Of a stretch of 64,000 nt of DNA, positions 15,824 through 23,655 are shown in pieces (the first letter of the stretch is position 1; every line of letters begins with the position of its first letter). The stretch lies in the NCBI GenBank assembly GCA_964575605.1, contig CAZNRN010000002.1, forward strand, positions 1-64,000, in the 5' to 3' direction. The stretch comes from JAPWJZ01 sp964575605 (GTDB lineage: Bacteria > Pseudomonadota > Alphaproteobacteria > Micavibrionales > UBA2020). The notes below the pieces were generated by a model. That model had not been told where the DNA came from, searched no databases, and worked only from the letters and a program-made list of their open reading frames with translations. Both the position numbers and the translations under genes were made by a program.

Positions 15824-16876
15824 TCAGGCCGCCAGCGACTTCATATCAATCACAAAGCGATACTTCACATCGCTCTTCAGCATGCGGGCATAGGCGGCTT
15901 CGATATCTTGTATCTTGATCATCTCGATGTCGGATACGATGCCGTGCTTGCCGCAGAAATCCAGCATTTCCTGCGTTTCCTTCAATCCGCCGATCAGCGA
16001 ACCTGCAAGGCGCTTGCGGCCGAAGATGACGTTAAAGGGGGCAACGGGCGGGTGGTCTTTTTCGGGCACGCCGACCAGGCAGAGCGTGCCGTCGCGCTTC
16101 AGCATCCCCAGCAGCTGGTTCAGGTCATGCGTCGCCGACACGGTGTCGAGGATGAAATCGAACGAACCGGCGTGTTTCGCCATGTCGTTGGCGTCCTTCG
16201 ACAAAATCACCTCGTGCGCGCCAAGGCGCAGCGCGTCGTCTTTTTTCGACGGCGAGGTCGTAAACACAGCCGTATGCGCCCCAAACGCGCGGGAGAATTT
16301 CACGCCCATATGGCCAAGGCCGCCAAGGCCGACGATGCCGACCTTTTTGCCGGAGCCCGCGCCCCAGTGTTTCAGGGGGGAATAGGTGGTGATGCCCGCG
16401 CAGAGCAGCGGCGAGGCGGCGGCCGGGTCGAGGTTCGCGGGTACTTTGAGCACAAAGCCGCGCTTCACGACGATGAAATCGGAATAACCGCCCTGTGACA
16501 GTGTCTTGCCGTCTTTTTCATGGCTGTTATAGGTGGGCACCATACCGCCCTGGCAGAACTGTTCCAGATGGTCCTTGCACTCGGGGCAGGTGCCGCAAGA
16601 ATCGACAAGGCAGCCCACGGCCACAAGGTCGCCCGCCTTGATATCCGTCACGTCGCTGCCGACCTTGACCGCGCGGCCGACGATTTCATGTCCCGGCACC
16701 ATGGGATAGAGCGAGTTTTTCCAGTCGTTGCGCGCCTGGTGCAGGTCGGAATGGCAGACGCCGCAGTATTCGATCGCAATCTGCACGTCGTCCGGCCGCG
16801 GCTCGCGGCGCTCGAAGCTATAAGGCGCGAGCGGCGTGGTGGCGCTTTGGGCGGCATAGGCGCGGGTCTTGATCAT
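15824..16876 (-). CDS. Zinc-dependent alcohol dehydrogenase (NAD(P)-dependent, YahK/CAD-like)
   Basis: Medium-chain dehydrogenase of 350 residues that oxidises or reduces alcohols/aldehydes with NAD(P). Catalytic-zinc ligands are in CGVCHSDLH and GHEIVG; the structural-zinc lobe is CGTCPECKDHLEQFC with four Cys; the nucleotide-binding motif is VGLGGLGHMGVKF. The sequence pattern is that of the cinnamyl-alcohol-dehydrogenase branch (YahK-like), which tends to use NADPH and has broad specificity. It lies 74 bases downstream of the ABC permease on the same strand, but functional linkage is not evident. Confidence 0.92.
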   Translation of the reverse strand: MIKTRAYAAQSATTPLAPYSFERREPRPDDVQIAIEYCGVCHSDLHQARNDWKNSLYPMVPGHEIVGRAVKVGSDVTDIKAGDLVAVGCLVDSCGTCPECKDHLEQFCQGGMVPTYNSHEKDGKTLSQGGYSDFIVVKRGFVLKVPANLDPAAASPLLCAGITTYSPLKHWGAGSGKKVGIVGLGGLGHMGVKFSRAFGAHTAVFTTSPSKKDDALRLGAHEVILSKDANDMAKHAGSFDFILDTVSATHDLNQLLGMLKRDGTLCLVGVPEKDHPPVAPFNVIFGRKRLAGSLIGGLKETQEMLDFCGKHGIVSDIEMIKIQDIEAAYARMLKSDVKYRFVIDMKSLAA

Positions 16877-16950
16877 AACGGTGTCTCCCTGATTGCGGAA
16901 ATGAAGCGGCGTTTAAGCTGGGTTGGAAATAAGCCGGGTCCTGTTAAACG

Positions 16951-17781
16951 TCAAGCCTGCTGCCTGCTTTTCGGGTCAAGGCGTGACTGCAGCGCATCAC
17001 CCAGGTAGTTGAAGGCCAGCACGGTCGCAAAAATCATGATGCCGGGGTAAAGCGTCATCTCCATATGCTCCCATATCGTGCGCTCGGCATGGCTCAGCAT
17101 ATTGCCCCAGCTGGGCAGCGGCGGCTGGATGCCAAGGCCAAGGAAGCTTAAGGATGATTCCAGCAAGATGATATTCCCCGTCGCCAGCGCCGTCGCCACG
17201 ACGATGGTGCCGAAGAGGTTGGGCAGGATATGCCGCAGCACGATGCGGGTGTGCGATACGCCCAAGGCGCGGCTTGCGCGCACGAAATCCATTTCCTTCA
17301 GCACCAGCATGCGCGCGCGGGCAAGTCGCGCCACCGTCGTCCAGCCCAGCAGCGAGATAATGGCGATGATCTTCCACAGGTTCGCGTATTCGCCGTTCGG
17401 GATGCCCAGTTTCGACAGGTCGACGGCTGATAAAATAATCAGCAGCGGAAGCGTGGGCAGCGAAATCATGATATCGGTGATGCGCATCAGCAGCGCATCC
17501 CATTTGCCGCCGGCATAGCCCGCCGTCATGCCGATTGCCGTGCCCACGGCGGCGGCCAGCAGCCCTGCGATGGCGGCGACCGCCAGTGACACCTGCCCGC
17601 CGTAGAGCAGCCTTATCAGCATATCGCGTCCCAGCTCGTCCGTACCCAGCCAGTGCTGGGTGCTGGGTGGCAGGAAGCGGTTGCCAAGGTCGGCTTCTTC
17701 CTGCGTATTGCAAAAGAAATTGGCGGAAAAACACGCGGCAGCAAGAAGGGCGAGGAAAAGGGCGGGCAGCCAGCGTTTCAT
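16951..17781 (-). CDS. Peptide-type ABC transporter permease (DppC/OppC family)
   Basis: Second inner-membrane permease of a peptide/opine/nickel-type importer. The 276 residues have one N-terminal helix, a short periplasmic segment with HWLGTDELGRDMLIRLLYGG, typical of DppC, and five further helices containing the cytoplasmic coupling motif RASRALGVSHTRIVLRHILPN (EAA loop; shown as RALGVSHTRIVLRHILPN). The ATG overlaps the stop of the DppB-like gene by four bases. No ATPase gene follows it; the next gene is an alcohol dehydrogenase. Confidence 0.92.
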   Translation of the reverse strand: MKRWLPALFLALLAAACFSANFFCNTQEEADLGNRFLPPSTQHWLGTDELGRDMLIRLLYGGQVSLAVAAIAGLLAAAVGTAIGMTAGYAGGKWDALLMRITDIMISLPTLPLLIILSAVDLSKLGIPNGEYANLWKIIAIISLLGWTTVARLARARMLVLKEMDFVRASRALGVSHTRIVLRHILPNLFGTIVVATALATGNIILLESSLSFLGLGIQPPLPSWGNMLSHAERTIWEHMEMTLYPGIMIFATVLAFNYLGDALQSRLDPKSRQQA

Positions 17782-18719
17782 TTCTTCACCGCATATGAAA
17801 CGCGCGGATCCAGCAGCGTATAGAGCATATCTGCCACGAAATTCGCCAGCAGCACGAAAAGCGCCAGCATCAGGAACCCCGCCAGCGCAAGGTTGTAATC
17901 GCTGCCGATCACCGCATCGAACATCAGCTTGCCCATGCCCGGAAATGCGAAAACGGTTTCAACCGTCAGCGCGCCTGAAAACAGGGTGCCGAGGTCGAGC
18001 ATGAAAATAGTGACGATGGGCGGCAGCGCGTTCTTGAAGGCATGGTTCCAGATAACACGCGATTCTGAACAGCCCTTGGCGCGCGCGGTGCGGATATGGT
18101 CGGCCTTCAGCGCGTCGCCCATGGCCGCGCGCAGGTGGCGCACATAAACCGCAAGCCCTCCCAGCGCCAGCGTCAGCACGGGCAAAACCATTGATGCGGG
18201 CTTGTCCAGCGTCGCGCTGGCCGGCAGCCACAGCAGCTTGACGGCGAAGAGGCAGATCAACAGCAACCCCAGCCAGAAATGCGGCAGCGACAGTCCGGCA
18301 AGGCAGGCAATATTGATAACGCGGTCGACCGCGCTGCCTTTTTTGCGCGCCGCCAGTACGCCCAGCGGCAGGGCAACAATGGCGGTCACCAGCAGCGATA
18401 TGCCCAGTAAAATACCGGTATTGGCGAAACGCGGGCCGATGACTTCCAGCACAGGCAGGTTGTAAACGCGGCTGTATCCCAAATCGCCCGCCAGCGCCGC
18501 GCCCAGCCAGCGCAGGTAACGCAGGTGTAACGGCTGGTCTAGGCCGTATAATTCACGCAGCCGCGCCGCGTCCTCGGGCGTCATGCGCGGGTTGCCAGCC
18601 ATCATCAAATCGATCGGATCGCCCGGCATCAGGCCGATCAGGATATAGATCAGGAACGAAATAACCAGCAGCGTGACAATGGCCTGCTGCAGGCGGTTCA
18701 GGAAATGCGCCGCGCCCAT
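17778..18719 (-). CDS. Peptide-type ABC transporter permease (DppB/OppB family)
   Basis: First inner-membrane permease of the importer, 313 residues. The N-terminal helix (VTLLVISFLIYILIGLMPGDP) and following segment (RLRELYGLDQPLHLRYLRWL) are typical of DppB. The EAA-type coupling loop is RTARAKGCSESRVIWNHAFKN. The gene lies three bases after an unrecognised membrane-protein gene and overlaps the DppC-like gene, so all are probably one transcript with the binding protein at 19.6-21.3 kb. Confidence 0.92.
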   Translation of the reverse strand: MGAAHFLNRLQQAIVTLLVISFLIYILIGLMPGDPIDLMMAGNPRMTPEDAARLRELYGLDQPLHLRYLRWLGAALAGDLGYSRVYNLPVLEVIGPRFANTGILLGISLLVTAIVALPLGVLAARKKGSAVDRVINIACLAGLSLPHFWLGLLLICLFAVKLLWLPASATLDKPASMVLPVLTLALGGLAVYVRHLRAAMGDALKADHIRTARAKGCSESRVIWNHAFKNALPPIVTIFMLDLGTLFSGALTVETVFAFPGMGKLMFDAVIGSDYNLALAGFLMLALFVLLANFVADMLYTLLDPRVSYAVKK

Positions 18720-18722
18720 GCC

Positions 18723-19625
18723 TTATTTGTTTTCCCGCTGTTTTCTCTTTTCAGCGCGTTCCTTTGCCTGCTGCTCGCGCACTTCCTTGGCCGCCTGGTC
18801 GAGGGCCTGCTGCAACTCTTCGCGCGGCACTTTCAGGCTGGGCATGTCGATGATGCCCATGCCGCCCCGCTTGATGTTATCCTCCATCAGCATGGCGAAA
18901 TATTCCGACAGCGCGCGCAGCGTGTAATGGATGCCCGGCCATTCCTTGCGGTCGACCAGGAAGAAGCGGCCCCGCTCGAGCGCCGTCAGCTGGCGGCAGA
19001 CCTCGGTCGGGTCGTTGTCGGGAATGGGGTGCTTGCCGTCGAATTCAAGCGCCCAGCGGATGCTTTGCGGCTGCAGCGACGGGTTCTTGCGCATCAGGTT
19101 CTGGATGTCGTCGCGCGAGGTCATGTCGATCATGTCGTTGAAGTTCTCCGGCGCGTCGTTGGACCCGCAGCGCAGCGCGTCGAAGCGCGCGCGGAAACGC
19201 CCGTACTGGCGCCAGTTCAGCGCCTCCTCCATCTTGCCCTCGTTCGCGGCGCAGCTGGAATAGAGGAAGAAGATGGTGGACGGCAGGTGCGGCGTATAGG
19301 GGTCCAGCTTGTCCATCAGGATGCGGCAGTCTTTCGTCTCGCGGTACTGGAACCAGGCGCGCACCTTTTCGGGGTCGGGATCCTTGCCCAGCAGCTCGTT
19401 TTTCGCCACCACCTCGATATGTTCGGGCGGGTAATGGCGCGTCCATTTGATGACCAGCCAGCCGTAGGTCATCGTCGTGCCCATCAGCAGGTAGAAAAAG
19501 AACGCCAGAACATAGGCGCATTTCACCGCGAAGCGGAAAATCTTCCACACCAGCCCCTTGGCCGCGCGCGTCCGCCAGCTTTGCTGCGCTTCCTGCTCCT
19601 TGCGTTCCCTGTACTTCTTGCCCAT
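18723..19625 (-). CDS. Unrecognised single-span membrane protein inside the ABC importer operon
   Basis: Protein of 300 residues with a basic N terminus (MGKKYRERKEQEAQQ), one transmembrane helix at about residues 34-57 (CAYVLAFFFYLLMGTTMTYGW) and a large soluble domain, presumably periplasmic, with several cysteines (KDCRILMDKL, YSSCAANEG, LRCGSNDA, EVCRQL). The C-terminal about 45 residues are a charged helix (QALDQAAKEVREQQAKERAE). One base separates it from the binding-protein gene and three bases from the permease gene, so it is co-transcribed with the transporter. It is not a standard Dpp/Opp component; it could be an accessory subunit or an unrelated passenger. Confidence 0.78.
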   Translation of the reverse strand: MGKKYRERKEQEAQQSWRTRAAKGLVWKIFRFAVKCAYVLAFFFYLLMGTTMTYGWLVIKWTRHYPPEHIEVVAKNELLGKDPDPEKVRAWFQYRETKDCRILMDKLDPYTPHLPSTIFFLYSSCAANEGKMEEALNWRQYGRFRARFDALRCGSNDAPENFNDMIDMTSRDDIQNLMRKNPSLQPQSIRWALEFDGKHPIPDNDPTEVCRQLTALERGRFFLVDRKEWPGIHYTLRALSEYFAMLMEDNIKRGGMGIIDMPSLKVPREELQQALDQAAKEVREQQAKERAEKRKQRENK

Positions 19626-19626
19626 G

Positions 19627-21303
19627 CTAGCCGGCCTTCCAGTTTTCGATCCAGAGGGTCGAAGGGTTCAGGTGGCCGGTCGGCTCGATGCCCTTCAGCC
19701 ATGTCGGGATAAAGAAGCTGTCGGCGCGGTAGTAGAGCGGCAGCGCGGGCAGGTCGTCGGCATAAAGTTTTTGCAGGGTATGCCAGAGGGCAAGGTTCTC
19801 TTTCTCGCCGCAGACGGTGTCGAGGTCGTCGATCAGCTTGTCCATGGCGGGATTTTTATAGCCCGAATAGTTTTGCCCTGCGAAGTTGTTGGCCTCCGTC
19901 GGCACCATGCTCGAATAAAGCGTGGTTTTGGGGATATTGCGCGGCGCGCTCATCCAGGCATACATCACGCCGCCTTCGTATTTACGCTTGCGCATGACAT
20001 CGCCGAACAGCACGCGCGCCTGTTTCAGGTCGATGGTGGCGTCGACGCCGACTTTCTTCCAGGCCGATTTCAGCGCCTGCGCGATGACCTCGCGCGTCTG
20101 GTTTCCGGCGGTGGTTGACAGGACAACATCAAGCTTCTTTCCTTCCGCATTGCGGCGGTAACCGTCGCCGCCTTTTTTCCAGCCGGCTTCTTCCAGCAGC
20201 GCTTCCGCCTTCGCGGGGTCATAGTTGTACGCCGTGACATCAGCCGTATAGACGGTATCCAGCGGGTTGATGTCGCTGGCCGCCACGGGCTGCTTGCCGC
20301 CGAAAATCTCGCGGTTCAGCTGCTCGCGGTCGATGCCGTAGAGCAGCGCCTTGCGCACCTTCAAATCGTTGAAGGGGGCGAGGTCGAGGTTAAGATCAAT
20401 ATGTTCAAACGTCAGGCTGGGCTTGTACACGGCCGTGAACTGCCCGGGCTTTGATCCCATCAGGCGCTTTTCGAACGACAGCGCCTCGTCCAGCATCATG
20501 CCCAGCTCGCCCGCGATATAATCAATATCGCCGGCCAGCAAATTCGCCTGCAGCGACGCGGAATTTTCGATGGCGCGGAATTTCACGGTGTCGAAGTAGG
20601 GCTCGGCGCCCTTCCAGCCCGCATTGCGTTCCAGCGTTATCGCCGCGCCCGATTCCACCTTGCCGATGCGGTAGGGGCCGAGGTAGAGGCCCGCGTTCGT
20701 GCTGTCGGTGTTATAGGCGGTGGCGGATTTATATTTCTCGGGGTCTTTATCAAATATCGCTTTCTCGATATGCGCGGGCAGGGGATAGAAATCGTTGATC
20801 GGCGCGAAATCGCATTTTTCCTTGTCGAAGTGGATGGTGAAGGTCTTGGCGTCCTTCACGTCGATATCGACGATGTCTTTCGAGAAAAATTCGCCGTTGC
20901 CGACGCCCGATTTCGGGTGTTTGCCGACTTCCCAGGCGAATATGATGTCCTTGGTCGTCACAGGCGTGCCGTCGCCCCAATATAATTCGTCTTTCAGCGT
21001 ATAGGTGGCGGCGATGCCTTTCTTGCCGTCCTTGCGCGTTTCCTTTTTTGCGCGGCCGTTTTCATAAGTTGGCAGCTCCGTGCAGAGCATGCAGGCCGGT
21101 TTCCAGTCGGGCGTGTTCACCGTCACAGGGCGCACCGCGCCGCCCAATACCAAACTTTTCGCCACCATCTCGTCAAAGAAGGGATGCAGCGTCGAGGGGA
21201 ATTGGCTCATGCCGATCTTAAGATCTTTGTGCTCGTCCTCCGCAAGGGCAGGCGTTGCAAGGAGGAGAAGGGCGGCGATGATTGTGATAAAAGCTTTTGC
21301 CAT
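19627..21303 (-). CDS. ABC transporter substrate-binding protein (SBP family 5, peptide type)
   Basis: Periplasmic solute receptor of 558 residues for the DppBC-like permeases. The signal peptide MAKAFITIIAALLLLATPAL is followed by the family 5 fold; typical segments are LYWGDGTPVTTKDIIFAWE, AFNDLKVRKALLYGIDREQL and AEALLEEAGWKKGGDGYRRN. I chose the ATG at 21303 because it directly precedes the signal peptide; its ribosome-binding site is weak. Ligand unknown; oligopeptides or murein peptides are possible, since a VanX-like dipeptidase is encoded divergently. It leads the operon with the unknown membrane protein and two permeases. Confidence 0.92.
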   Translation of the reverse strand: MAKAFITIIAALLLLATPALAEDEHKDLKIGMSQFPSTLHPFFDEMVAKSLVLGGAVRPVTVNTPDWKPACMLCTELPTYENGRAKKETRKDGKKGIAATYTLKDELYWGDGTPVTTKDIIFAWEVGKHPKSGVGNGEFFSKDIVDIDVKDAKTFTIHFDKEKCDFAPINDFYPLPAHIEKAIFDKDPEKYKSATAYNTDSTNAGLYLGPYRIGKVESGAAITLERNAGWKGAEPYFDTVKFRAIENSASLQANLLAGDIDYIAGELGMMLDEALSFEKRLMGSKPGQFTAVYKPSLTFEHIDLNLDLAPFNDLKVRKALLYGIDREQLNREIFGGKQPVAASDINPLDTVYTADVTAYNYDPAKAEALLEEAGWKKGGDGYRRNAEGKKLDVVLSTTAGNQTREVIAQALKSAWKKVGVDATIDLKQARVLFGDVMRKRKYEGGVMYAWMSAPRNIPKTTLYSSMVPTEANNFAGQNYSGYKNPAMDKLIDDLDTVCGEKENLALWHTLQKLYADDLPALPLYYRADSFFIPTWLKGIEPTGHLNPSTLWIENWKAG

Positions 21304-21371
21304 TTTGATACGGTTGGCGTTGAATAAGGGACGAGACAGCGCAACGGAAAACCAGCGGGGAGCCGGAATCC

Positions 21372-21776
21372 ATGGCCTATATAGTCTACCTTCTTGTCGT
21401 CTTTTTGGTGATATCTTTATTGCTCGCGCTGCCGCTTTTTCCATTCTGTAAAGTCTGGCGCCGCCTCAAGAACTATCACCCCGACCTCTGGCTCGCGAAA
21501 GGCCCCTTCGGCCTGATGGATTTCATGGCCGGCGGCGGCACGCTGAAGAACTTCGTCGCCTTTCTGGGCGAGGCCGCCAATGACGAGGCGCTGAAAAAGA
21601 AAGACCCGCAGCTGGTCAGCTGGGCGCGCTTCTCGCACGAACTGGTCAAGATGCTGCCGAAATCCTTCCTCGGCCAGATCGGTGTCGCGGTGCTGTTCGT
21701 TTACTTCCTCTGGGTACTGCTGTCGGGTGTGATGGGCGCCATCGGCGGGCTGCTGCTGCCCAAGGTGCCGGTGTAA
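21372..21776 (+). CDS. Small membrane protein next to dipeptidase gene
   Basis: Unrecognised 134-residue protein with a hydrophobic helix at each end (MAYIVYLLVVFLVISLLLAL and about residues 103-128, VAVLFVYFLWVLLSGVMGAI) and an amphipathic middle (KVWRRLKNYHPDLWLAKGPF). This topology would place both termini on the same side. It is three bases upstream of the dipeptidase gene and divergent from the peptide-binding-protein gene, with 68 bases between starts, so a link to peptide turnover is plausible but only contextual. Confidence 0.75.
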   Translation: MAYIVYLLVVFLVISLLLALPLFPFCKVWRRLKNYHPDLWLAKGPFGLMDFMAGGGTLKNFVAFLGEAANDEALKKKDPQLVSWARFSHELVKMLPKSFLGQIGVAVLFVYFLWVLLSGVMGAIGGLLLPKVPV

Positions 21777-21779
21777 CCC

Positions 21780-22484
21780 ATGGCACAGGCCGAACCGCTG
21801 CCGCCGCAAAAGCGCATTGCACCTACCGACCTCGTCGACCTTAACACCTTCGTTGGCAAGCATCCGGTCAAGGTCGACCTCGTCTACGCGCAGCCCGACC
21901 ACCGCGATAACATGTTCCAGATGGGCATCTACCGCAAGGACGCGAAGATGTGGTGCCATGTGGAACTTGCGCCCGTCATCATGCGCGCCGCCGATATCTG
22001 CTTCGCAAAATCGAAACTGATTTTCGAGCTGAAAGACTGCCTGCGCCCGATGGAGGCGCAGATGCTGATGCTGGAAACCGATATCGTCAAGGCCAACCCG
22101 CGCTGGCTGGAAGAACCCGGCCGCCTCCTGTCGCCCCCCGGCAAGGGCGGGCACCCGCGCGGCATGGCAATTGACATCATTCTGCTCACCGAAAACGGCG
22201 ACGAAGTCGACATGGGCACGCGCTTCGATTACCTGACCAAGGACCCCGCCGTGAACCCCGCCGCCCGCAATTATACGCAGGATTTCCCCGCTGACGTGTT
22301 GGCGCACCGCAAACTGCTGGAAGACAGCATGCTGGAGGCTGCCAAAGAACTGGGCAAGGAAATCGTCCCCCTGCCGCAGGAATGGTGGGATTTCCGCTTC
22401 AAGTCCGACTATTCCAACACCTTCGCCCCCATCCGCGATTTCGGCCTGCCGATCGACATGCGTATGGTGATGCCGGAAGGCTAA
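21780..22484 (+). CDS. D-alanyl-D-alanine dipeptidase family protein (VanX/DdpX, M15D) with altered zinc ligand
   Basis: Predicted cytosolic zinc peptidase of 234 residues that would split D-Ala-D-Ala or murein-derived dipeptides. M15D motifs are clear: HPRGMAID gives zinc ligands His125 and Asp132, DMGTRFD follows, and the C-terminal active-site motif reads EWWDF. In VanX-type enzymes this is EWWHF, with the His being the third zinc ligand; here it is Asp204, with the catalytic Glu201 kept. Asp can bind zinc, so activity may be retained or altered. It is preceded by a small membrane-protein gene and may be functionally linked to the divergent peptide importer. Confidence 0.86.
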   Translation: MAQAEPLPPQKRIAPTDLVDLNTFVGKHPVKVDLVYAQPDHRDNMFQMGIYRKDAKMWCHVELAPVIMRAADICFAKSKLIFELKDCLRPMEAQMLMLETDIVKANPRWLEEPGRLLSPPGKGGHPRGMAIDIILLTENGDEVDMGTRFDYLTKDPAVNPAARNYTQDFPADVLAHRKLLEDSMLEAAKELGKEIVPLPQEWWDFRFKSDYSNTFAPIRDFGLPIDMRMVMPEG

Positions 22485-22573
22485 AAGCATAATACATCGA
22501 GGGGGATTGAGGCGGAAAGCATCCTCCGCTACCATATCCGCATTGTTTTGAAGCTTTTGAAGGATGCCCGCAG

Positions 22574-23074
22574 ATGATGCCGAAACCCGACAAGCTCACG
22601 ACCCGCTTCAGCCAGTTTTCCACCCCGCCGCGCAAGCCCGGCTCGCCCGACGAAAAAGCGATTTTGTTCGCGGCGCTGCGCGAGGGCGACGCCGATATCG
22701 CACTCTCCATCATCCGCCGCTACCCCGATTCACATGCATGGGAAGACCGTGCGGGCAATACGCCCCTGATGATGACGGCCATCCATGGCGAGGGCATGAA
22801 GGATGTCACGAAACAGCTACTGCTGATGGGCGCCGATGTTAATGCACAGAATAAACACGGCGGCAACGCGCTGGCGCGCGCCGCGCACTTCGGCCACGAA
22901 AAACTGGTGACGACGCTGCTGGCCGCCGGCGCCGACCCCGCGATGAGGGACGCCGCCAACAAGGACGCCGCCGACTGGGCGCGCATGAATAACCATCACG
23001 CCATCGCCGCCGCGCTGGAAGAAGCGAAAAAACCGAAAATCCGCCCCAGCCAGCCGAAAACGCCGGAGCCCTGA
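22574..23074 (+). CDS. Ankyrin repeat protein
   Basis: Cytosolic protein of 166 residues with three to four ankyrin units: EKAILFAALREGDADIALSI, DRAGNTPLMMTAIHGEGMKD, LLMGADVNAQNKHGGNALAR and LLAAGADPAMRDAANKDAAD. The C terminus is a Lys/Pro-rich tail (KKPKIRPSQPKTPEP), only loosely like the shared KPLxLK tail seen elsewhere. GAAGGA lies upstream of the ATG. Its stop overlaps the next ankyrin gene by one base (TGATG), so the two are translationally coupled. Confidence 0.88.
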   Translation: MMPKPDKLTTRFSQFSTPPRKPGSPDEKAILFAALREGDADIALSIIRRYPDSHAWEDRAGNTPLMMTAIHGEGMKDVTKQLLLMGADVNAQNKHGGNALARAAHFGHEKLVTTLLAAGADPAMRDAANKDAADWARMNNHHAIAAALEEAKKPKIRPSQPKTPEP

Positions 23075-23640
23075 TGGCCAATAAATACACGAATAGCTTC
23101 AATGGCGCAGCACCGCCCGCAGGCCCCGTCCCGCAGGAAGAGGTGAACAAATTCTGCGAATTCGCCAAGAACGGCGACCTCGAAGGTGTGAAAAGAAAAT
23201 TCAGGGAACACGGCCCCGCCATCCTCGACCGCCGCGACGGCATGCGCGACACCGCCCTGACCTGGGCTGCGTGGATGGGTCACAAGCATGTGGCCGAATA
23301 CCTGCTCGACAACGGCGCCGACATCAACGCCATCGGCATGACCGACCGCACCGCGCTGGGCTGGGCGGCGCAGGGGGCGCGCACCGAAATCATCCAGCTG
23401 CTGCTCGACCGAGGCGCGAAAACGGACATCAAGGACACGGCTGGCGACACGCCGCTTGCCATCGCACAGCGCTCGACACGCCCCGAAATCGCCGGCCTGA
23501 TCGCCAATGCCGATAAAACCCGCGCGCAGGCCGTCAAAAAGAAAACCGCCGAAGACGAGGCCGCCGCCGCCCGTGCGAAAAGCCAGGCCGCTTTGGAAGA
23601 CCTGAAAAAGCAGCGGCCTAATTTCAAGCTGAAGAAGTAA
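23074..23640 (+). CDS. Ankyrin repeat protein, coupled to the preceding one
   Basis: Cytosolic protein of 188 residues with about four ankyrin units: EFAKNGDLEGVKRKFREHGP, RDTALTWAAWMGHKHVAEYL, LLDNGADINAIGMTDRTALG and LLDRGAKTDIKDTAGDTPLA. A charged helical C-terminal extension (KKKTAEDEAAAARAKSQAAL) ends in NFKLKK. The ATG overlaps the preceding stop by one base and GGAG lies upstream, so both proteins are probably made together in similar amounts. Sequence similarity between the two is limited to the repeat consensus. Confidence 0.88.
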   Translation: MANKYTNSFNGAAPPAGPVPQEEVNKFCEFAKNGDLEGVKRKFREHGPAILDRRDGMRDTALTWAAWMGHKHVAEYLLDNGADINAIGMTDRTALGWAAQGARTEIIQLLLDRGAKTDIKDTAGDTPLAIAQRSTRPEIAGLIANADKTRAQAVKKKTAEDEAAAARAKSQAALEDLKKQRPNFKLKK

Positions 23641-23655
23641 TAAACACGCGAAGTG

